The position numbers and the translations under genes are program-made. Below are positions 7,329 through 13,738 of a stretch of 18,422 nucleotides of DNA, in pieces. Location of the stretch: NCBI GenBank assembly GCA_016234205.1, contig JACRGN010000245.1, positions 1 through 18,422 of the forward strand, given 5' to 3'. How positions within the stretch are numbered: the stretch's first letter is position 1; each line of letters starts with the position of its first letter. Below the pieces are notes generated by a model. That model saw only the letters and a program-made list of their open reading frames with translations. It was not told where the DNA came from and searched no databases. This DNA comes from Nitrospinota bacterium (GTDB lineage: Bacteria; Nitrospinota; Nitrospinia; UBA9942).

Positions 7329-8321
7329 TTAACCGTTGATAAAAAATACATAAACAATAAAACATGCGTAGGCAATACCACCAAACAGGAGGTCTCTAAA
7401 ATGTAGTCCACCGTTTTTTTTCAGCATGAAATAGAAATATGCAGAAGAGGTTATGGCTAAAACAGCACTTGCCATAGTGGAATGACTTATATTCCACGGT
7501 GTAAATGCCATGCCGAATGCGACAGGGAAACTCCCCTGAAACACCATTGCACCGGTTATATTACCTATTGCCATTGTATCCCTCCCCTTACCCAGCCATA
7601 TAACACTGTTCATTTTTTCAGGGAGCTCAGTTGCAACTGGTGTCAGGATAAGGGATAAAATCAGAGGAGAGATAGAAAAGATTTTTGCTGTATCAATAAG
7701 ACTTTCTACAAAGAAGTGCGCACCTATGACAATAAAGGCAAGTCCTGTTAAAACCTGAAGTCCAATTATCCTCAGTCGCGGTTTATCATTACTCCTTGAG
7801 AAATGGAGTGCATCCAATTCATGGCTTATCACCCCTTCATGCTGTAATGTAAGCCAGAGATAATAGCCGTAAGAAAGTGTAAGTAAACATGCCACAATTA
7901 TATTTACAAGTCTAATGTGAAGAAAGCTTACACCAATTGCAATAGAATAAGAGAACAGGAAAAAGAGAAGGTCGGTAGTTATAACCTTTGAGTTGATTTT
8001 TAACTCTGAATCCCTCTTTTTCATAAAGGCATAAATAACAACTGCTATCCCTGATACAAAAAAGGCAAGTGTAGAAAGCATGAATGGTGCACCTGCAATA
8101 GCACCGATTCCCACTTGAATACTCTCAGTATTATTAGAAAATATAATTGCGATGATTGGAATTAGCGTCTCCGGCAGAGCTGTTCCTACAGCCGCAAGAA
8201 CGCTACCAACCAACCCCTCTGAGAGCTGGAGTTTCTTTCCAGTCCACTCAATACTGTTTGTAAAGAGTTCACACCCTAAAAGTATTACAACCAAACTACC
8301 TACCAGCCATATAATAATCAT
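7329..8321 (-). CDS. CaCA-superfamily Na+/Ca2+-exchanger-like membrane protein
   Basis: 330-residue inner-membrane cation antiporter of the sodium/calcium exchanger superfamily, with two inverted halves of about five helices each. Alpha-1 (about 39-80) contains AAVGTALPE with Glu51 and GIGAIAGAPF. Alpha-2 (about 226-262) contains LTPVATELPE with Glu235 and GNITGAMVFQ. A hydrophilic loop at about 160-182 separates the halves. The paired acidic residues indicate cation exchange, but the ion cannot be assigned: GxxxGAP and GNITGAM differ from the classic GNxxGS. Its ATG overlaps the upstream glycosyltransferase stop (ATGA), and tatC follows after 3 nt. Co-transcription with glycosyltransferases and tatC is unexpected; it may be carried along rather than functionally linked. 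Confidence 0.9.
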   Translation of the reverse strand: MIIIWLVGSLVVILLGCELFTNSIEWTGKKLQLSEGLVGSVLAAVGTALPETLIPIIAIIFSNNTESIQVGIGAIAGAPFMLSTLAFFVSGIAVVIYAFMKKRDSELKINSKVITTDLLFFLFSYSIAIGVSFLHIRLVNIIVACLLTLSYGYYLWLTLQHEGVISHELDALHFSRSNDKPRLRIIGLQVLTGLAFIVIGAHFFVESLIDTAKIFSISPLILSLILTPVATELPEKMNSVIWLGKGRDTMAIGNITGAMVFQGSFPVAFGMAFTPWNISHSTMASAVLAITSSAYFYFMLKKNGGLHFRDLLFGGIAYACFIVYVFFING

Positions 8322-9604
8322 ATAAATAAAAAAAATTCCTTAATTTTAACTTTTTCATTTTGACTTTTGCATTTTAAGTTAATAACCTCCTCATACAACC
8401 TCCCAATCTTATCAATCATAGCTTTATCACTGTAAGATTCTACTATAAGTTTTCCGCTCTCTCCCATTCTTTTCCTTTTCTCCTCAGATTTTAAAAGTTC
8501 AATAATTGCCTTTGCCAATTCATTTGGAGACGCTGAGTTTACTAATATACCATTCTCCCCATCTCGTATCAAATCAGGTATTCCACCTACCCTTGAAGCA
8601 ATAATCGGTCTCTTTAACAACATTGCCTCAACCAGGACCTTCCCCATCCCCTCATTCAAAGATGGAAGGACAAAAATATCAAACACCGAAATTATAGCAG
8701 GCACATCATTTCTCCAGCCCGTAAAGATTACTGAATCTGCTATTCCAAGTAAATTTGCATTTCTTTTTAAATCCGAAATAAGGGGGCCATCTCCAACTAT
8801 TATAAATTTAATATTTAAGGAGGGGGTTGCTTCGGGACTAAAGTCCCTCGCAATGACATTTAAGATATTTTTGGCTGCCTGAATAAAATATTTATGCCCC
8901 TTTACTTCCACAAGTCTCCCTACTGTGCCTACAACCAAATAGTCATCAGGAATATTTAACTCTCCCCTTACTTTTTTTATATCTGCCGGGGAAATATCAA
9001 AAAACTTTTTAACCTCAACCCCACTGTGGATTGTTACAAATTTCTCAGGAGGTGCAATCTTAAAGTCTATATGCTCCTGTTTCTCCCTATCCGTCAGCGT
9101 AATTATCCTGTCAGTAATAAGTCCTGTAATTCGTTCAATTATCTTAAATATCCATGTTAGAAATCTGCCATAATATCCATAAAATATATGACCATGCGGT
9201 GTATGGATAATTACAGGTGTCTTAGTGAGCTTGCCGAACCTACAGAGCCATGCAGCCCACCTGCCGATGATGCCTGCCTTTGAGGTATGGGTGTGGACAA
9301 TATGATACTTGCCCTTTTTTATAATAAAAAATAATTTGATAAATGCCTTTAAATCATTTAAAGGGCTTATCCTTCTTACAAGCTCATCTACTGTTATTAT
9401 CTTTACACCTGAATCTTCTGCCTTCTTTAAATCCCTCTCATTAGCCTCTCTCTCTTCATCACTCATCACTGATTCAAATGTAGCACCTTTAATAAGGGTA
9501 ACATCATATTTCTCTTTATTAAGTCCGAGGACTGTCAGGAGTGTATTTTCTGCCGACCCGCCCTTATCCATTCTTGTAATAATATGTGCCACTTTATATT
9601 TCAT
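8318..9604 (-). CDS. GT4-family glycosyltransferase with repeat-derived segments
   Basis: Cytoplasmic or membrane-peripheral GT-B enzyme, probably adding a sugar to a lipid-linked envelope glycan; donor and acceptor are unknown. 428 residues. The N-terminal fold starts KVAHIITRMDKGGSAENTL, with VHTHTSKAGIIGRWAA at 103-118. The C-terminal nucleotide-sugar domain has GRLVEVKGHKYFI (229-241), FIIVGDGPL (267-275) and the EX7E motif E318/E326 (NEGMGKVLVEAM). Two segments look foreign. About 249-263, between the KGHKYF helix and the IVGDGP strand, is encoded by repeat-like DNA and exceeds the family's usual spacing. The last 18-20 residues form a basic tail from A-rich repetitive DNA. It overlaps both operon neighbours by 4 nt. 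Confidence 0.93.
   Translation of the reverse strand: MKYKVAHIITRMDKGGSAENTLLTVLGLNKEKYDVTLIKGATFESVMSDEEREANERDLKKAEDSGVKIITVDELVRRISPLNDLKAFIKLFFIIKKGKYHIVHTHTSKAGIIGRWAAWLCRFGKLTKTPVIIHTPHGHIFYGYYGRFLTWIFKIIERITGLITDRIITLTDREKQEHIDFKIAPPEKFVTIHSGVEVKKFFDISPADIKKVRGELNIPDDYLVVGTVGRLVEVKGHKYFIQAAKNILNVIARDFSPEATPSLNIKFIIVGDGPLISDLKRNANLLGIADSVIFTGWRNDVPAIISVFDIFVLPSLNEGMGKVLVEAMLLKRPIIASRVGGIPDLIRDGENGILVNSASPNELAKAIIELLKSEEKRKRMGESGKLIVESYSDKAMIDKIGRLYEEVINLKCKSQNEKVKIKEFFLFI
8322..8379 (-). repeat. A-rich quasi-repeat encoding the glycosyltransferase C-terminal tail
   Basis: Read on the minus strand this is a run of similar 9-12-base units (AAAATGCA, AAAGTCA, AAAATGA, AAAAGTTA, AAAATTA). 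It encodes the last 18-20 residues of the 8318-9604 glycosyltransferase, a Lys-rich tail beyond the normal family end near LYEEVI. AT-rich runs of this style are common between genes in some bacteria. The 4-nt overlap with the exchanger start is kept. Confidence 0.45.
8816..8862 (-). repeat. In-frame GTCATTGCGAG-type repeat inside a glycosyltransferase gene
   Basis: On the minus strand the segment reads TGTCATTGCGAGG, then the hairpin GGGACT-TT-AGTCCC, then CGAAGCAA. This is the layout of a well-known dispersed bacterial repeat, and a clear member lies between genes at 16942-17023. Here it encodes about residues 248-262 (NVIARDFSPEATPSLN) without breaking the frame, just before the IVGDGP strand. 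Confidence 0.75.
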
Positions 9605-10770
9605 TTTGATGTTGACTCATAAAGCATCTCTGCCTGTCTCTCAGGGCTGAATTTTTCAACCACCCTTTTGTATCCTGACTCTCCGAGCCCCCTTCTCATT
9701 TTATCATCCTTCATTAATTTTATAATCACCTGTGCAATATCTCTCTCTTCCGTCGGGTTGACCAGTATTCCATTTACCCCATCCTCCACTGCATCTGTAA
9801 TACCGCCCGACCTTCCTGCAATAACAGGCTTCTTCATTGCATTAGCCTCTAAGTATACGATTCCAAAACCCTCAACATCCCCTCTTTCCTTAATCTCCCG
9901 GCTTGCCATAATAAAGACATCACACATTGCATAATACTCAGGAAGCTCCTCATCAGGTATAAATCCAGCAAATGTTATAAAATCCCTGACATTCAATTTT
10001 CCTGACAGCCTCTCCAATTCGCTCCTATATACTCCATCCCCTACTATAAGATAATGTATCTCCGGAATCTCTTTGATAATATCTGGCAGGGCTTTAATTA
10101 CATAATCATGCCCTTTCCTCTCCACCAATCTGCCCACAGTGAGTAAAACCTTTTTACCTTTCAATCCATAGTTTTCTTTCAATTCCTCAACATTTCCAAT
10201 CTTTTCAAATCTCTTATAATATACAGGTGGATTGATAACAATTATCTTTCTTTCCGATATGCCAAAACCAATCAGTGCATTTTTTGTAAAACTGCTGTTA
10301 GCAATAATCAGAGAGGCATTTTTTAAGATCAGATTAAGTATTATTTTACCTCCCCTCAATCCCCTCCTTTTGAAGGAGGGGAAGGGGGTGGTAAATTCAA
10401 GGAAATCTGCACCATGAACATAAGGGAAATAAGGTTTGCCAAAAAAAAGATGACAGACATATCCAACAAAACCAGCAGAAAAGACCTGCCCGCAGTGAAT
10501 CCTGTCAACCTTTCTAAATAATATCAGTTTTATTGTATAGAGAAGTAATAATAAGGTTTTTATTGACTTGATAAATAAGCCTTTTTGCAACGGGAGATTC
10601 GTACGAATGACTTTAAACGGGAGGGTGCTGTCTATTATTTTCCAATTTTTAATTTTGGGGGCCAAGACAATTATTTCATCAGAAGGAAGATTGCTCCAGA
10701 GGTCAAAGAGGAATCTTGACTGCCCGCCCGGTATAGGTGGAAAATCGCTTGAAATCATCAGGGATTTCAT
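9601..10770 (-). CDS. GT4-family glycosyltransferase with in-frame palindromic insert
   Basis: GT-B glycosyltransferase of 389 residues, probably acting on an envelope glycan; substrates cannot be read from sequence. It begins MKSLMISSDFPPIPGGQSRF, a typical GT4 N-terminus with a glycine-rich loop. It has PYVHGADF (116-123), IIANSSFTK (155-163), TVGRLVERKGHDYVIKAL (211-228) and LIVGDG (241-246). The EX7E pair is E300/E308 (VEGFGIVYLEAN). Residues about 126-141 (FTTPFPSFKRRGLRGG) lie where relatives run almost directly from the HGxDF strand to the next helix, and are encoded by a GC-rich palindrome. Its stop and start overlap both neighbours as ATGA, so the three glycosyltransferases are translationally coupled. 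Confidence 0.93.
   Translation of the reverse strand: MKSLMISSDFPPIPGGQSRFLFDLWSNLPSDEIIVLAPKIKNWKIIDSTLPFKVIRTNLPLQKGLFIKSIKTLLLLLYTIKLILFRKVDRIHCGQVFSAGFVGYVCHLFFGKPYFPYVHGADFLEFTTPFPSFKRRGLRGGKIILNLILKNASLIIANSSFTKNALIGFGISERKIIVINPPVYYKRFEKIGNVEELKENYGLKGKKVLLTVGRLVERKGHDYVIKALPDIIKEIPEIHYLIVGDGVYRSELERLSGKLNVRDFITFAGFIPDEELPEYYAMCDVFIMASREIKERGDVEGFGIVYLEANAMKKPVIAGRSGGITDAVEDGVNGILVNPTEERDIAQVIIKLMKDDKMRRGLGESGYKRVVEKFSPERQAEMLYESTSK
10348..10392 (-). repeat. In-frame palindromic repeat inside a glycosyltransferase gene
   Basis: A perfect 9-bp stem, CCCCTCCTT/AAGGAGGGG with a 3-base loop (10361-10381), extends outward on both sides (ACCTCCCCTCAAT / GAAGGGGGTGGT). CCCCTCC...GGAGGGG palindromes of this form are usually intergenic. 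Here the element stays in frame and encodes the basic stretch PFPSFKRRGLRGG. Its base composition contrasts sharply with the AT-rich gene around it. Confidence 0.8.
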
Positions 10771-11879
10771 ATTATAGATTCTATCAGTGATAATATCTTT
10801 GAAGAATATTTTTCAACTGTAAACTCTTTCGCCCTATTCAATCCTTTTATCTTCAAATCTTCTCTCATCATATCGTCTTTCAGCAATTTAGATATCGCAG
10901 ATGCCATACTTTTTACATCTTCAGGATTGATTAATATACCAGCATCCCATGCCACTTCAGGAAGTGATGTGGTATTTGAGCATATAACAGGTGTCCCACA
11001 AGCCATTGCCTCAAGGACAGGCAGACCAAAACCCTCGTACAGAGACGGATAAATAAAAAGTTCTGCACCACTGTAAAGATATGGCAAATCCTCATCTTTG
11101 ATAAAATCAGTAAAGATAACACTATCCCTTATTTCCAGTTTTTCTGATAGCTCCTCCAGCGAAGGCACAAACTTATCCCTCTTTCCTCCCAATACTAATT
11201 TTATATCTGAAAAATCTTTATTAATGCCTGCAAAAGCCTCAATAAGCCTCTTTACATTTTTATGAGGCTTGAAATTTCCCACATAAAGTATATATTTCCC
11301 TTTGATATTATAAATATTTTTTATCTTTTCAATAGAATACAAATTTGTAACAGGTTTATATTCATCTGAAATGCCGAGGGATATTACATTAATCTTTTCC
11401 TCATCCACTCCAAAAATTTTTATAATATCTTTTTTGGAATATTCTGAATCAGTAATAATAGCCGATGCCCTCTTTGATACAATTCTTCCAAATATCTTAA
11501 AAACCTCATTGTATGGTTTATATCTCCACCCTGTATAATCGGGTGTTGAAAGAAAAAGGAGGTCATGAATTGTCGTTATATACGGACAGGGGGAGAAAAT
11601 CGCAGCCTTTATGTAGGGGGATAGAAAAATATCAACCCTATCATTCTTTAAATGAGCAGGGAGTAAAATATGGTCCCATGTGGCTGTTATCCTCTCAAGT
11701 ATAATTTTTAAGGTCAGGTTTGGAGATTTATAATCAAGGTGGGTAAACTGATTTCCGTAGAGTATAAATTGATATTCCCTACGGGCATTTGTAGCATATT
11801 TTAAAAAATTCAACAGGTATCTTCCTATACCTGTAACCTTCCCTCTTTCCAATTCCCTTCCATCTATACCGATTATCAC
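10767..11879 (-). CDS. GT4-family glycosyltransferase, first gene of the operon
   Basis: 370-residue GT-B enzyme resembling mannosyl- or rhamnosyl-transferases of O-antigen/exopolysaccharide clusters; the sugar is not assignable. N-terminus GIDGRELERGKVTGIGRYL. The C-terminal domain has YILYVGNFKPHKNVKRLIEAF and the EX7E pair E282/E290 (EGFGLPVLEAM), followed by CGTPVICSNTTSLPEV. The start is GTG 11879, which fits the family N-terminus (MxIGIDxREL). The sequence immediately upstream is the GTCAGTG array, so there is no Shine-Dalgarno. Either the array replaced the native leader, or translation starts inefficiently or leaderless. It overlaps the next gene by ATGA. No polymerase, flippase or sugar-nucleotide gene accompanies the cluster. 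Confidence 0.92.
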   Translation of the reverse strand: MIIGIDGRELERGKVTGIGRYLLNFLKYATNARREYQFILYGNQFTHLDYKSPNLTLKIILERITATWDHILLPAHLKNDRVDIFLSPYIKAAIFSPCPYITTIHDLLFLSTPDYTGWRYKPYNEVFKIFGRIVSKRASAIITDSEYSKKDIIKIFGVDEEKINVISLGISDEYKPVTNLYSIEKIKNIYNIKGKYILYVGNFKPHKNVKRLIEAFAGINKDFSDIKLVLGGKRDKFVPSLEELSEKLEIRDSVIFTDFIKDEDLPYLYSGAELFIYPSLYEGFGLPVLEAMACGTPVICSNTTSLPEVAWDAGILINPEDVKSMASAISKLLKDDMMREDLKIKGLNRAKEFTVEKYSSKILSLIESII

Positions 11880-11880
11880 A

Positions 11881-11973
11881 GTGGTCAGTAGTCAGTGGTC
11901 AGTAGTCAGTGGTCAGTAGTCAGTGGTCAGAAAAAATTTTATTAATCACTGTTCACTGCTCACTATTCACTGG
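11881..11973. repeat. Inverted repeat with tandem 7-bp GTGGTCA/GTAGTCA units
   Basis: The left arm (11881-11930) is 3.6 copies of a 14-bp unit made of GTGGTCA and GTAGTCA. The right arm (about 11944-11973) carries decayed complementary units (TCACTGT, TCACTGC, TCACTAT, TCACTGG). The spacer is AT-rich. One edge touches the GTG start of the first glycosyltransferase gene; the other contributes the final CAG codon and TGA stop of the small membrane ORF ending at 11967. Confidence 0.9.
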
Positions 11974-12065
11974 TTTTTTCCCAATATCTTTTTAAAGGCA
12001 AATATGTTCAGGATAATTATCCCGCCCCACGCCATTATCAAAAAAATCCATCCACCCAAACTCAT
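11967..12065 (-). CDS. 32-residue single-pass membrane peptide, putative NSS symporter small subunit (MetS-like)
   Basis: A short ORF starting MSLGGWIFLIMAWGGII and ending in a basic tail (KKILGKNQ). It has one hydrophobic helix of about 20 residues with a WGG motif. Length, helix and position behind an NSS-family symporter match the MetS-type small subunits known to accompany bacterial NSS transporters such as MetP/MetS; the family match is from memory. In this reading it would sit in the inner membrane and be needed for transport activity. A palindrome lies between it and the symporter. No clear Shine-Dalgarno is visible (TAGAAAATTATT before the ATG). The last codon and stop come from the adjacent GTCAGTG-type repeat, so its original C-terminus may have been slightly different. 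Confidence 0.72.
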   Translation of the reverse strand: MSLGGWIFLIMAWGGIIILNIFAFKKILGKNQ

Positions 12066-12081
12066 AATAATTTTCTATATG

Positions 12082-12173
12082 CCACTAAGTCACAAGGCAC
12101 AAAGTTGACAAAAAATAAAAAAATCTTCTTTTTTATAAGTCATTATCCTTCGTGCCTTAGTATCTTTGTGGCT
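12082..12173. repeat. Palindromic repeat between the NSS symporter and its putative small subunit
   Basis: The left arm about 12082-12105 (GCCACTAAGTCACAAGGCAC...) and right arm about 12149-12173 (CTTCGTGCCTTAGTATCTTT...) are imperfect reverse complements of 24-25 bases, with an AT-rich spacer. It has the form of a common dispersed GCCACAAAG...CTTTGTGGC family. It abuts the symporter stop within a few bases and would form a stem in the operon mRNA ahead of the small ORF. Confidence 0.85.
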
Positions 12174-12175
12174 AA

Positions 12176-13738
12176 TCAAGTTCCTTCCTTCTTTTGCTTC
12201 ATCCCCCACGATTTTCTGACGAGGAATGCCAGTCCGATGAAGATAACTGCCATCATTACCCTTGCACCCCATACATACAGTTTGTCAGAGGAGGCAATAT
12301 TTTTCATAAATAGCACATCTATAGCATTCTGGTAAAACCATGTAACGAGAATGATGAAAAGAAACATAGGTGTAATATATTTTATAATATAAAAGAATAT
12401 CTTTGGAATAGCCGTTGTTGCACCCCTATTGAGTTCCTCCCAGCCTCTATCCATTCTGAATATCCACGCAAAAATAATAACCTCAAATAAGGCACAAAAT
12501 ACCAGACCAAATGTCCCTGCCCAGTAGTCAAGCTCATCTAAAAAACCATGCTTTAAAAAGAATATAACAGGGATGCAGCAGATAAAGAGAATAAGACCAA
12601 CGATAACCGCTGCCCTCTCTTTTGGAATCCTGAATTCTTCTTGTAAAAATGCCATAGCAGGCTGTGCCATGGCCACTGAGGAGGTTAAGGCTGCGAAGAA
12701 GAGGAGGAGAAACCATATAAATCCAAAAAATTGCCCAAAGGGTATCTTCTGAAATATAACAGGGAGGGATTGAAAACCCAGATTAAATGCACCCCCTTTT
12801 GCAATTTCCTGAGCACCTGCAAGCCCGAAGAATGCCACTGCGGCAGGTATTGCTATTGTCCCGCCTAATATAACCTCTGCAAACTCATTTGTTGAGGCTG
12901 TGGCAATACCTGTAGTAGCCACATCATCATCCTTTTTCATGTAGCTTGCGTATGTGGCAATAGCACCCATGCCGAGGCTGAGTGTAAAAAATATCTGCCC
13001 TGATGCTGCAAGCCAGACTGTACCATTTGTCAATTGACTGAAATCAGGATTCCAGATGAAACCAAGTCCATTAATTGGATTATTTTCAGGATATGAGGGG
13101 TCGGGCGCACCGAATGTGAGGACCCTTATTGCTATGGCAATAGCCATAACAAAAAGCATAGGCATCGCTATGTTTGCAAGCCTCTCTATCCCCTTAGATA
13201 CCCCTTTTGATATTATATAGATGTTTATCAAAATGGTTACCAGAAAAAAGATGATGGCAGGGGTAAGACTGGAAAAATATCCATTGGATTCCACACCCTG
13301 AAATCCTCTCAGGAATGCCCCCATGGACTCCCTGCTCTCTGCACCAAAATACTTACCTGTCAGAGAAAAGAAACTGAAGGCGAGTGTCCAAGATTCTATA
13401 TATGTATAATAAATGGTAATGACAAGCGGAATGAATATGCCGAGGATGCCTATATATTTTGACCACCTGTTACCCCACATGGAGTAGAACATCCCGGGCA
13501 TTGAGCCGTGGCCTCTGTTGCCGCCAAATCTGCCTATTGCCAGCTCAACCCACATGAGTGGTATGCCGAGGAGTATAAGAGATATAAAATATGGAATCAT
13601 GAATGCCCCGCCGCCGTTCCCTGCCGCCTGAACAGGGAATCTCAAAAAATTCCCCAGCCCGATGGCATTCCCGGCAAGGGCAAGGACAAGCCCAAACTTC
13701 GTCCCCCACTCCTCCCTTTTATTATTATTTTCTTCCAT
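12176..13738 (-). CDS. Neurotransmitter:sodium symporter (NSS/SNF) family transporter
   Basis: Inner-membrane sodium-coupled uptake system with a LeuT-type fold, normally for amino acids; the substrate is not assignable. 520 residues and about 12 hydrophobic segments. The helix-1 signature LAGNAIGLGNFLRFP (21-35) carries the unwound Na+/substrate site. GGGAFMIPYF (42-51) and WVELAIGRFGG follow. Helix 6 region LAASGQIFFTLSLGMGAIATYASY is intact, as is helix 8 region FFAALTSSVAMAQP. Its ATG overlaps the mlaD-like stop by one base (TAATG), so it is translated in the same operon. The C-terminus is short and basic (MKQKKEGT). Sharing an operon with Mla lipid-transport genes has no obvious functional logic. 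Confidence 0.95.
   Translation of the reverse strand: MEENNNKREEWGTKFGLVLALAGNAIGLGNFLRFPVQAAGNGGGAFMIPYFISLILLGIPLMWVELAIGRFGGNRGHGSMPGMFYSMWGNRWSKYIGILGIFIPLVITIYYTYIESWTLAFSFFSLTGKYFGAESRESMGAFLRGFQGVESNGYFSSLTPAIIFFLVTILINIYIISKGVSKGIERLANIAMPMLFVMAIAIAIRVLTFGAPDPSYPENNPINGLGFIWNPDFSQLTNGTVWLAASGQIFFTLSLGMGAIATYASYMKKDDDVATTGIATASTNEFAEVILGGTIAIPAAVAFFGLAGAQEIAKGGAFNLGFQSLPVIFQKIPFGQFFGFIWFLLLFFAALTSSVAMAQPAMAFLQEEFRIPKERAAVIVGLILFICCIPVIFFLKHGFLDELDYWAGTFGLVFCALFEVIIFAWIFRMDRGWEELNRGATTAIPKIFFYIIKYITPMFLFIILVTWFYQNAIDVLFMKNIASSDKLYVWGARVMMAVIFIGLAFLVRKSWGMKQKKEGT

Noticed and set aside
11881..11930. Possible CRISPR array or VNTR-type protein repeat
   Set aside because: The units are 7/14 bp with no spacers and have a decayed inverted partner, so this is a tandem inverted repeat rather than CRISPR.
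11513..12335. Short plus-strand ORFs across the glycosyltransferase/symporter junction (11513-11704, 11923-12108, 12105-12335)
   Set aside because: They overlap certain minus-strand genes or repeats and have no ribosome sites or family resemblance.
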